64,000 bases of DNA from Flavobacteriaceae bacterium PS02293 (GTDB lineage Bacteria > Bacteroidota > Bacteroidia > Flavobacteriales > Weeksellaceae), in NCBI GenBank assembly GCA_029960045.1, contig JASCOV010000011.1:62001-126000 (forward strand), written 5' to 3'. Position 1 is the stretch's first letter; the number at the start of each line of letters is the position of its first letter. The notes beneath the pieces were generated by a model. The model saw nothing but the letters and a program-made list of their open reading frames with translations, was not told the DNA's origin and ran no database searches. Shown piece after piece: positions 42,934 to 49,684 of this stretch. Position numbers and translations under genes: made by a program.

Positions 42934-42964
42934 TTTGCAAATTAAAAAATAGTTTTTATCTTTG
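42934..42964 (+). promoter_or_regulatory. Proximal rpsT promoter
   Basis: TTTG (42934-42937), 19 bases, TATCTTTG (42957-42964): an ideal Bacteroidota promoter 18 bases before the rpsT ATG. It overlaps a TTG that could be taken as an earlier start. Confidence 0.75.
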
Positions 42965-42982
42965 CACCCACATTTGAAAGAT

Positions 42983-43237
42983 ATGGCAAATCATAAATCA
43001 GCACTTAAAAGAATCAGACAAAACGAAGTTAGAAGACTTCGTAACAAATACAACCACAAGACTGCTAGAACAGCTTTGAAGTCACTTAGAACTGAAGAGA
43101 ACAAAGCAGTAGCAGTAGAGCAATTACCAAGAGTAATCTCTTTACTTGACAAATTAGCTAAAAGAAACATTATTCACAAGAATAAGGCAGCTAACTTAAA
43201 AAGCAAATTAACTAAGCACGTAAACAGCTTAGCTTAA
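42983..43237 (+). CDS. rpsT: 30S ribosomal protein S20
   Basis: 84 residues from the ATG at 42983 (MANHKSALKRIRQNEVRRLRNKYNHK), the standard S20 start; a TTG seven codons earlier overlaps the promoter and was rejected. Lysine/arginine-rich helical protein that binds 16S rRNA. It is followed by tRNA-Glu 12 bases after its stop codon, so the tRNA may be processed from the same transcript. Confidence 0.97.
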   Translation: MANHKSALKRIRQNEVRRLRNKYNHKTARTALKSLRTEENKAVAVEQLPRVISLLDKLAKRNIIHKNKAANLKSKLTKHVNSLA

Positions 43238-43249
43238 TATAAAGTCCTT

Positions 43250-43321
43250 GGCCCGTTCGTCTATCGGTTAGGACCTCAGGTTTTCATCCTGGTAAGAGGG
43301 GTTCGACTCCCCTACGGGCTA
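43250..43321 (+). tRNA. tRNA-Glu(UUC), copy 1
   Basis: 72 bases, no encoded CCA. Acceptor GGCCCGT/ACGGGCT, anticodon loop TTTTCAT (anticodon TTC, A37), T-stem AGGGG/CCCCT fully paired. Identical to copy 2. Confidence 0.95.
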
Positions 43322-43324
43322 CTT

Positions 43325-43360
43325 AAAATACCTTCACTAATTTTCTGGAGGTATTTTTTA
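43325..43360 (+). terminator. Hairpin between the two tRNA-Glu genes
   Basis: AAATACCT ... AGGTATTTTTT; stem of eight pairs followed by T residues. Confidence 0.65.
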
Positions 43361-43422
43361 TTAAAGATTTAGGAATCTGCTTTTTCATTAAGAATTGCAG
43401 TTAAATCACAGAAAATTAACTA

Positions 43423-43494
43423 GGCCCGTTCGTCTATCGGTTAGGACCTCAGGTTTTCATCCTGGTAAGAGGGGTTCGACTCCCCTACGGGCTA
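43423..43494 (+). tRNA. tRNA-Glu(UUC), copy 2
   Basis: Identical in all 72 positions to the copy at 43250, and the identity continues for a few bases 3' (CTTAAAA). This points to a recent duplication or gene conversion. Confidence 0.95.
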
Positions 43495-43500
43495 CTTAAA

Positions 43501-43532
43501 AATCCTTAGAAAATTCTAAGGATTTTTTTTGG
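43501..43532 (+). terminator. Terminator after tRNA-Glu copy 2
   Basis: AATCCTTAGAA / CTAAGGATT hairpin followed by eight T. Confidence 0.85.
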
Positions 43533-43683
43533 CTTTATAATAAAATAACGTTTAAGATCTTTCGTTTGTATGTTTGAGAATTGATCGGTATTAATTTATA
43601 ATTCGTCTACAAAAAACACTTGTTCCTCTATTTTTATTTTGAAAAATTACAGAGATTCTTACCTTTGACAAAAAAACACAATT

Positions 43684-44304
43684 ATGTACATTATTATTGC
43701 AATCGTTTTGGTCCTTGTGACCTTGTTCCTTATCAACTCAAAATTGTTCGATGGTCTTAGAACCAAGAAAGCCAGAAGTTTTGAATTCTGTATTTCTTTA
43801 ATTTCAACATTTACAGGTTTTTTCATCGCACTAAGTCTTAATACGATTTTGTCTGATATTAATCAAAAACAAAATTTAGTTAAGCTTTTGGATGCAACCA
43901 ATCTTTCTTTGGAAAACAGCGAAATGAAAACTAAAGGAATGTATCTTAATCCAGCAAAGAGCGGCGTGGACGTTTCAGAAATCATTCAGTATGCTCCGGT
44001 TGAGATTCCAAAACTTTACACGAATCTTGAAACTAATTCTTTGGTAAGCGATTATTTTCTTTCAAATGCATTTCAGGCATATATTTTGTGTAACGACAAT
44101 CTGCAGACTTTTGTAAAGGGTGCAAATGCAGCCAACGCAAGTTCTGAAAAGAAAACTCAGATATTGGAAAAATATTTAGCTTATCTCGGTTTGGCAAAAC
44201 AAGTCAATACTTTGGAAATTAAAAGACTGAATGGCGATATTTCCCAGTCCGATGAGAATGCAGAATTACAAAAATTAACAAAACAGATTATTAACAATCA
44301 ATAA
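43684..44304 (+). CDS. Membrane protein of unknown function
   Basis: 206 residues. Two hydrophobic helices near the N-terminus (MYIIIAIVLVLVTLFLI, 1-17; FEFCISLISTFTGFFIALSLNTIL, about 35-58), then a mostly helical soluble region with no recognised domain. It is followed after four bases by a lipoprotein gene, so the pair is co-transcribed and may act together in the envelope. Confidence 0.75.
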   Translation: MYIIIAIVLVLVTLFLINSKLFDGLRTKKARSFEFCISLISTFTGFFIALSLNTILSDINQKQNLVKLLDATNLSLENSEMKTKGMYLNPAKSGVDVSEIIQYAPVEIPKLYTNLETNSLVSDYFLSNAFQAYILCNDNLQTFVKGANAANASSEKKTQILEKYLAYLGLAKQVNTLEIKRLNGDISQSDENAELQKLTKQIINNQ

Positions 44305-44308
44305 TATA

Positions 44309-44911
44309 ATGAAAAAAACACTTATGTCATTGGCTTTAGCAGGATTACTACTAACGGCCGCAAGTTGCAAAAAAAACGAAACGTCTGATATGAAGATAGA
44401 TTTCACGCAGTCTTATGAAGATGCTGCATTAGCATTATCTACGGCTCAGAAAAAATATGATGAGGCTGTTGCGTCCAACGATCCAGTGAAAATTGAAGCA
44501 GCGAAAGCTGAATTACAGATAGCACAACAAAAATACGTGGACTCCAAAAATGTATATGTAGCGGAAGGCGGAACTGTAAAACCCGAATATGAAACTTACC
44601 TTACTACTTCTACTCAAGTTCTGGGAACTACAAAAGCTGATGTTGTAAGCAATGTTATCAAGAAATCTGATAGCATCATCACTGGAAAAACCAACGCACA
44701 AATCGAAAGTACTGCTAAAGAAATAAAAGAAAAAGTAAATACTGAAAAAGCAAAACTGGTAGAAGATGCCAATAAAACTGTAGCCGACACAAAAGTTGCA
44801 GCTGAGAAAGCAAAAGCTGACCTCAAAAAAAAGACTGAGGAAACAAAAAAAGCAGCGAATGACGAAATCAATAAAGCTAAAGATGGTTTGAATAAATTTT
44901 TAAATAAATAA
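44309..44911 (+). CDS. Lys/Ala-rich coiled-coil lipoprotein
   Basis: 200 residues. Lipobox LLTAASCKK (cysteine about residue 20). Residues 30-75 and 110-195 are strongly helical with heptad character (ESTAKEIKEKVNTEKAKLVEDANKTVADTKVAAEKAKADLKKKTEE), like late-embryogenesis or apolipoprotein-like repeats. Probably a periplasmic or outer-membrane spacer or stress protein. It forms a pair with the membrane protein just upstream; a terminator follows at 44934. Confidence 0.8.
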   Translation: MKKTLMSLALAGLLLTAASCKKNETSDMKIDFTQSYEDAALALSTAQKKYDEAVASNDPVKIEAAKAELQIAQQKYVDSKNVYVAEGGTVKPEYETYLTTSTQVLGTTKADVVSNVIKKSDSIITGKTNAQIESTAKEIKEKVNTEKAKLVEDANKTVADTKVAAEKAKADLKKKTEETKKAANDEINKAKDGLNKFLNK

Positions 44912-44933
44912 TATTTTATTTCATCTAAATCTT

Positions 44934-44965
44934 AAAAATCCTTAGAATTATCTGGGGATTTTTTA
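44934..44965 (+). terminator. Terminator of the lipoprotein pair
   Basis: AAAAATCC ... GGGATTTTTT hairpin with T run, 22 bases after the stop codon and ahead of aroQ. Confidence 0.7.
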
Positions 44966-44990
44966 CTTTTACACTAATTATTGAATTGCT

Positions 44991-45398
44991 ATGAAAATCC
45001 TAATCATCAACGGCCCAAACCTCAACTTACTTGGAACTCGTGAACCAGAAATCTACGGTTCGGTTTCTATGGAAGATTATCTTTCGGATTTGAAAAATGA
45101 ATTCGGTTCTGATGAGATTTCTTATTATCAATCCAATATCGAAGGCGAATTGATAAACCGTTTGCAGGAAGATGATTTCGAAGCTCTGGTCATCAATCCT
45201 GGTGCTTTTACGCATTATTCTTATGCGATTTCTGATTGTCTTAAGAATATAAACAAGCCGAAAGTTGAAGTTCATATCAGCAATATCTACAAGCGTGAGG
45301 AATTCCGTAGGAAATCTGTAACTGCCGAAAGTTGCGATGCTGTGATTTCTGGTTTTGGAATGAAAGGTTATCGATTGGCACTTCAAAGTTTTAAATAG
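44991..45398 (+). CDS. aroQ: 3-dehydroquinate dehydratase, type II
   Basis: 135 residues. Third step of the shikimate pathway: removal of water from 3-dehydroquinate. The N-terminal ILIINGPNLNLLGTREPEIYG has the catalytic tyrosine in EIYG. SNIEGELINRLQ, VINPGAFTHYSYAI (catalytic histidine region), VEVHISNIYKREEFRRKSV and GFGMKGYRLAL complete the type II signature. A good terminator at 45443-45472 follows. Confidence 0.97.
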   Translation: MKILIINGPNLNLLGTREPEIYGSVSMEDYLSDLKNEFGSDEISYYQSNIEGELINRLQEDDFEALVINPGAFTHYSYAISDCLKNINKPKVEVHISNIYKREEFRRKSVTAESCDAVISGFGMKGYRLALQSFK

Positions 45399-45430
45399 AA
45401 GTTAGATAGTAGAGTTTAGAAATTAGACAA
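45397..45430. repeat. TTAGA-type dispersed repeat
   Basis: Starts ATAGAAGTTAGATAGTAGA and continues TTTAGAAATTAGA. About 30 of 33 positions match 20033-20065; a reverse-orientation relative lies at 11811-11875. Confidence 0.6.
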
Positions 45431-45442
45431 ATACTTAAATAA

Positions 45443-45472
45443 AAAAAGAATCTCGATTGAGATTCTTTTTTG
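45443..45472. terminator. Bidirectional terminator between aroQ and a lipoprotein gene
   Basis: AAAAAAGAATCTC / GAGATTCTTTTTT with loop GATT; serves both convergent genes. Confidence 0.88.
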
Positions 45473-45970
45473 TTATTCGATTTTCACGAAGAACTTACCG
45501 ACTGGTTCGCCATCTGCCATATTATTCTTGGCAAATATCAGCCAGTACTCTCCTTTTTGTTTGGTGTCATACTCAATTGTTGGTCCAAAAGGTCCGTCAA
45601 AAGTATTATCTGGCATTCTGATTTGGTTGAATCTTACATTCATCGGCGTTTCGGTTTTCAGATAGCCTTTTATTTTTGGTTGATTGAGGTTTTCCAGTTT
45701 CAAAATAATCTGGTCGTTCGGATTTGTGATTTCGAGGTTCAATCGGATTGGCATTTTGGACGCATCGATTGTAATGATTTTTTGATTGGATTCTCTTTCA
45801 GTTTTTACAATTGTTGACAATGAATCTACAGGTTTTTCTATTGTTGTAACCGTGTCCACTTTTGTATCTTTTACTTCCGGTTCTTTTTTACAAGCAACCA
45901 GAAATAATGGAATTAATGTTAAATACTTTAAACTATTTACTGTTTGGTTTTTCGATTTTAATAAATTCAT
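45473..45970 (-). CDS. Lipoprotein of unknown function
   Basis: 165 residues. The lipobox FLVACKK has its cysteine at about residue 27 after a 16-residue basic N-region. Residues 30-65 are a T/V/E-rich linker; residues 70-165 are a beta-rich domain (ITIDASKMPIRLNLEITNPNDQIILKLEN ... QKGEYWLIFAKNNMADGEPVGKFFVKIE) ending with a strand typical of small beta-sandwich domains. The start overlaps the 3' end of the DUF4173 gene by 38 bases on the same strand, so the two are probably co-transcribed. Confidence 0.78.
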   Translation of the reverse strand: MNLLKSKNQTVNSLKYLTLIPLFLVACKKEPEVKDTKVDTVTTIEKPVDSLSTIVKTERESNQKIITIDASKMPIRLNLEITNPNDQIILKLENLNQPKIKGYLKTETPMNVRFNQIRMPDNTFDGPFGPTIEYDTKQKGEYWLIFAKNNMADGEPVGKFFVKIE

Positions 45971-47327
45971 AGTACAATATTTTTGAGAGGAAAGATTCTT
46001 TCTGATAAGATTCGATTCTTTCTGTAAGCTGTTTTTTCATTTCGGAATTCCCGGTTTTCTCGGCGTAATTCAATAATATTTTTTCATTATAATTGATGGA
46101 AACCAAGTGGTAATTTTCTGCAAAATCTTTTCTCCTGATGTTATTAGACGTGATAATTCCACCCCAATTGATGTAACTACAAACCAAAATCAAGCCATAA
46201 GAAGCCCAAAACATCTTGTTGAAAAGGAAAGCATTGGTCTTTTTATTCTGAATTTTGATGAACGTAAAAATCAAACCAATCAAAGCCATTGTCAGGAAAG
46301 CATAAACGCCCAAACGTTTGTAGGTCAAACCATAATTGATGATATATTCTGAGTTTTTGAGGGAAGCTGAAATTACTAAAACAGCATTCAGAACGATCCA
46401 AATCTTAGCAGAAATTTTCAAAGACTTTGCTTTTTGATCAAAATTAAATTCTCTTTTGAAGTAGAAAAGAATTACGAGAATTGCCATCACAATTGACATT
46501 ATTACAGAGTTAACTCGTTCGTGAGTTTCTGCACTTAATCCGTCAGCAGACTTCGTCACTTCAAAAAACTGTTCATAATTGTAAGTCGCAATGAAAATTA
46601 AAAGCAAAATATTAAGCGCTGAAAAGGAAATCAATCCACTAGTTCTTTCGGAATCGATATCAAGGAAAGAGAAGGTGGGTTTCTGGATTTTGACTAGGCC
46701 CGAAAAGTTATCGTTCAAATAATGGTTTTGTTTGAAAATAAATCTTTCCACCCCGAAATTCCAAAAGATAAATCCGATATAGAATCCGATAACAGCCAAA
46801 ATGAAAATTTGAAAAAAACTAAAATCTAATTTTATTTCACTGAAAAAATTGTCAAAATGAGAACTTCCAGCCGAATAGATACAGAGAAAAATGGTAATGA
46901 AAATTCCTGGAATCAAAATAAAAGTAATGAGTTTTTTGCCGAAACTCTTGTTTTCTTTGGGTTTTTCATACCATTGTTTTGTGTTGAAAACACCTCCTAA
47001 AAATGTGAACAAATTCAAAAATAAGATTTCGATATATAGAAATGGTTTTAGCTTCGGGTAAGTTCCTTTGAACCTAAGCAAAAATACAGAGACCAAAACC
47101 GCAACAAACGAAATAGCGTCTCCAAACCACGTAAATGCAAATGAAGAGAAAATCGAAGTGACGAAAAGTGTGAGAAAAGTTTTGCTTCTGAATTCGGATT
47201 TTGTTTGAATAAAAGTTAAAATGCTCAGGAAAATTCCAAAAATTCCGAGGTTGAGAGCTATGAACTCTTTATAAAAAAGAATGATTACAGCTAAAACCGT
47301 GATGAAGATAAGATGGTGTTTTTTCAT
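45933..47327 (-). CDS. DUF4173 family multi-pass membrane protein
   Basis: 464 residues with about 11-12 hydrophobic helices. The segment GDAISFVAVLVSVFLLRFKGTYPKLKPFLYIE and the C-terminal FAENYHLVSINYNEKILLNYAEKTG fit DUF4173, whose members often sit near wHTH or sensor genes. The function is unknown. It is part of a run of small membrane-protein genes on the minus strand. Confidence 0.8.
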   Translation of the reverse strand: MKKHHLIFITVLAVIILFYKEFIALNLGIFGIFLSILTFIQTKSEFRSKTFLTLFVTSIFSSFAFTWFGDAISFVAVLVSVFLLRFKGTYPKLKPFLYIEILFLNLFTFLGGVFNTKQWYEKPKENKSFGKKLITFILIPGIFITIFLCIYSAGSSHFDNFFSEIKLDFSFFQIFILAVIGFYIGFIFWNFGVERFIFKQNHYLNDNFSGLVKIQKPTFSFLDIDSERTSGLISFSALNILLLIFIATYNYEQFFEVTKSADGLSAETHERVNSVIMSIVMAILVILFYFKREFNFDQKAKSLKISAKIWIVLNAVLVISASLKNSEYIINYGLTYKRLGVYAFLTMALIGLIFTFIKIQNKKTNAFLFNKMFWASYGLILVCSYINWGGIITSNNIRRKDFAENYHLVSINYNEKILLNYAEKTGNSEMKKQLTERIESYQKESFLSKILYYEFIKIEKPNSK

Positions 47328-47360
47328 AATTATAATGTTTTAATAATTTAAAAGTAAATT

Positions 47361-47846
47361 TTAGTAGAAAACTGGCGTTTGCTTTTGGTAAACAAAATCT
47401 CTGATATTTTCAAAATTATGGGAGAGTAATTTCTCAAAATCCCAATGATAGAAAGGCTTCATACTTTTTCCTTTCTTGTAAGACTGAATATAAATCTTGA
47501 AATATTCCGGAAGAATGAGACTTCCTAAGAAGATAGCTGCGAGAAGACGCGCATTCATTTTTCCATTTCCTAAAAGCAAAAACTGCATTGCAACTTCTTC
47601 CTCGAATTTGATTCCACAATCCGTTAGCAAATGATGAACATCGTGATTTTCCATCTTGGGAATCATTGTAAAACCGTGCTTTTTGTAGAATTCGCCGAGT
47701 TTTCGACCAAGCGTATCTTCTTCAAAAGCTAATAATTACTGCTGGGAAAATGCCCATTGTCTTTTCTTTTTCTTAAAGTATTTTCTGTAAAGCTTTTGTG
47801 TGTTGTCATAAACAAAAAGCAGAAACTGAACGCGGATTTTTTTCAT
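47361..47846 (-). pseudogene. Coq4-like gene interrupted by a TAA codon
   Basis: Reading from the ATG at 47846 gives MKKIRVQFLLFVYDNTQKLYRKY and on to SQQ, then TAA at codon 37 (47736-47738). The same frame continues without a break as LLAFEEDTLGRKLGEFYKKHGF and into the long downstream part with MENHDVHHLLTDCG and FYHWDFEKLLSHNFENIRDF. HDVHH plus the neighbouring acidic residues recall the Coq4 family metal site. Total about 160 residues. One substitution (for example CAA or GAA to TAA) would explain it. A shortened protein from an internal ATG (47666) is possible but would lose the first third. Confidence 0.65.
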
Positions 47847-47851
47847 AATTT

Positions 47852-48148
47852 TTATTTTAAAATTGAGGTTCCGATGAAGAAATAGAGAATGGCGACGGGA
47901 ATATTGATGAGGAGAATCATCGCAGATTTGACAGCTTCGCTTTTATAATTTGGGTTCATTAATCCATATATAATCAATCCGAAAAATACGAGCAGATTGA
48001 TTATAGTTCCATAAATCAAAAGCAGATAACCTCCGAGAGCAAAACTTGTATTACCAGAAAAAATGTAACCAAAAAGACAAATATTGCCTAAGATAAATGA
48101 GAGCCAGAAAAGAAATTTTCCGATGTAAATGATTTTAAAATTTTCCAT
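47852..48148 (-). CDS. Small membrane protein, three helices
   Basis: 98 residues with three hydrophobic segments (about 10-28, 34-60, 76-95: FLFWLSFILGNICLFGYIF, GGYLLLIYGTIINLLVFFGLIIYGL, AMILLINIPVAILYFFIGTSI). It resembles the 95-residue membrane protein at 49043 in layout, including LLFNLPFILIYW versus LLINIPVAILYF near the end, so the two may be paralogues. Its function is unknown. Confidence 0.7.
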   Translation of the reverse strand: MENFKIIYIGKFLFWLSFILGNICLFGYIFSGNTSFALGGYLLLIYGTIINLLVFFGLIIYGLMNPNYKSEAVKSAMILLINIPVAILYFFIGTSILK

Positions 48149-48166
48149 AATGTGCTGATTTTAATA

Positions 48167-49003
48167 TTAAATAGATTTCAAACTGAAAAGTGTAATTTCC
48201 GGTCTGCAATTAAATCTGACTTGGTAAGAATGTCCCAAAGCGCGGTTGATATAAAGCATTCGTCCGTCTTTCAAATCGATAATTCCGGATGTGTATTTTC
48301 TGTTTTTCACAGGCAAAATCAAAGGTGGAAGAAATGGAGGTTTCGCCTGTCCGCCGTGTGTATGTCCGGAGAGAATCCAACCTTGATAATTGTTCCAGAC
48401 ATTCAAATCACAAACATCGGGATTGTGGCAAAGTACGAGATTGGCTTCATCTGGATTGATGGTTTTGGTAAGGTTTTCGGGATGGAAATTCATTCCCCAT
48501 AATTCTTCGAAACCATAAATATTTAGACCGGAAATATCTGCTTTCTCATCCCGAAGCATTTGGATTTTGGAATCTTTGAGAATTTTTGAAACCTCATCAG
48601 CCACATATCCTTCTCTCCATTCTGCACCGTAATCGTGATTACCGAGAATTGCGACTGTTCCCAAAGTTCCGAGAACGACATCTTTCATCACGATTTTCAG
48701 TTGTTCAAATTGTTCAGGATTATTTTCCCAGCAAACAAAATCGCCTGTATAAACTACGATATCAGGTTTGTAAGCTTTTGCTTTTTTGAAGGAATCAATC
48801 AGGAAATTATAATCGAAACGATTTCCGACGTGCAAATCTGAAATCTGCATTAGGATTTTGTTATGAAGTTTTGATGGGAGATTTTTGATTGGTAAATCTT
48901 GTTTTACAAACTCCAGCCAAAACGGTTCGATTTGCCAACTGTAAAACAAAGACAATCCTGCAGTTGCTAATAATGTTTTTTTAATGAATGATTTTCTGGT
49001 CAT
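48167..49003 (-). CDS. Metallophosphoesterase
   Basis: 278 residues. An N-terminal hydrophobic stretch (KKTLLATAGLSLFYSW) anchors or exports it. The calcineurin-like metal motifs are in order: QISDLHVGN (DxH), YTGDFVCW (GD), AILGNHDYG (GNHD), LCHNPD (H) and SGHTHGGQ (GHxH). The family often acts on nucleotides or UDP-diacylglucosamine-like lipids (YkuE type); the substrate is unknown. The palindrome CTTTGAATTTCAAAG lies at 49011-49025, eight bases before its ATG, linking it to the wHTH cluster. Confidence 0.92.
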   Translation of the reverse strand: MTRKSFIKKTLLATAGLSLFYSWQIEPFWLEFVKQDLPIKNLPSKLHNKILMQISDLHVGNRFDYNFLIDSFKKAKAYKPDIVVYTGDFVCWENNPEQFEQLKIVMKDVVLGTLGTVAILGNHDYGAEWREGYVADEVSKILKDSKIQMLRDEKADISGLNIYGFEELWGMNFHPENLTKTINPDEANLVLCHNPDVCDLNVWNNYQGWILSGHTHGGQAKPPFLPPLILPVKNRKYTSGIIDLKDGRMLYINRALGHSYQVRFNCRPEITLFSLKSI

Positions 49004-49010
49004 ATTTTTG

Positions 49011-49025
49011 CTTTGAATTTCAAAG
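49011..49025. promoter_or_regulatory. Palindrome CTTTGAATTTCAAAG (candidate wHTH operator)
   Basis: CTTTG-AATTT-CAAAG, one base different from the copies at 49354 and 54323; placed directly before the metallophosphoesterase gene. Confidence 0.5.
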
Positions 49026-49042
49026 TTTAAGGTTAAAATTTT

Positions 49043-49330
49043 TTATATATTAGTTAGAATCCAATAAGTAATAACAATCAAAACCCAATAGATTAAGATA
49101 AATGGCAAATTAAATAAAAGCAGTACGATTGATTTTAAAAACTCATTTTTATTTTCCGGAAAAATGTAAATCATAATTGCTTGAAACAGAATAAAAATGA
49201 AATTAACTATTACATTAAATCCAGAAAAAAAGATAAAAATGAAAGAATAGATTTCCTCATTGCCAAAACAAAACATAAGAATAACCATAATCAATCCTAA
49301 TATCCAACTACCAATAAAATAAATAAGCAT
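49043..49330 (-). CDS. Small membrane protein of unknown function
   Basis: 95 residues from the ATG at 49330 (a TTG four codons earlier is the alternative). Three hydrophobic segments fill most of the protein (MLIYFIGSWILGLIMVILMF, IFIFFSGFNVIVNFIFILFQAIMIYI, SIVLLLFNLPFILIYWVLIVI). Promoter TAACTTTG at 49364-49371 overlaps the palindrome CTTTGAATTACAAAG. It follows the wHTH gene on the same strand but probably has this separate promoter. Confidence 0.72.
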   Translation of the reverse strand: MLIYFIGSWILGLIMVILMFCFGNEEIYSFIFIFFSGFNVIVNFIFILFQAIMIYIFPENKNEFLKSIVLLLFNLPFILIYWVLIVITYWILTNI

Positions 49331-49353
49331 CGCTTTTTTCAAAATGTAAAGTT

Positions 49354-49371
49354 CTTTGAATTACAAAGTTA
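49354..49371 (-). promoter_or_regulatory. Palindrome CTTTGAATTACAAAG overlapping a TAACTTTG promoter
   Basis: 49354-49368 is CTTTG-AATTA-CAAAG. Read on the minus strand its CTTTG arm is the end of TAACTTTG (49364-49371), so a bound repressor would cover the -7 box. Confidence 0.6.
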
Positions 49372-49392
49372 ATACTCAAAAAAAATCGGGAG

Positions 49393-49683
49393 TTATCTTC
49401 CCAACAATTTTTCCAAATTATTGATATGTTCTGTGAAAGCATTTCTTCCCTTTTGCGTAACGCGGTAAGATGTTCTCGGTTTTTTTCCTACAAATTCTTT
49501 TTTCACTTCTATATATTCTGCTTTTTCCAGCGCTGTGCTGTGGCTTGCGAGATTTCCGTCTGTAGCGTTCAAAAGGTTTTTCATTTCGGTAAAATCAACC
49601 CAATCGTTGACCATAAGAACGGACATAATGCCCAATCTTACACGACTTTCGAATTCTTTGTTGAGTTGATTGATGTTTAACAT
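49393..49683 (-). CDS. Winged-helix transcriptional regulator (HTH_34-like)
   Basis: 96 residues: LNKEFESRVRLGIMSVLMVNDWVDFTEMKNLLNATDGNLASHSTALEKAEYIEVKKEFVGKKPRTSYRVTQKGRNAFTEHINNLEKLL. This is the small winged helix found beside membrane proteins in many Bacteroidota. Its ATG follows the VIT gene stop by one base, so it is translated with the XrtN/VIT operon. The 15-bp palindrome found before three nearby units is its likely operator (inference). Confidence 0.88.
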   Translation of the reverse strand: MLNINQLNKEFESRVRLGIMSVLMVNDWVDFTEMKNLLNATDGNLASHSTALEKAEYIEVKKEFVGKKPRTSYRVTQKGRNAFTEHINNLEKLLGR

Positions 49684-49684
49684 T

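Noticed and set aside
42962..42982. TTG start seven codons before the rpsT ATG
   Set aside because: The TTG is part of the TATCTTTG promoter element, and S20 proteins start MANHKSA.
47361..47666. Independent 101-residue gene for the Coq4-like protein
   Set aside because: The upstream sequence continues the same protein in the same frame to an ATG at 47846 with a single TAA in between, so an interrupted gene is the better reading.
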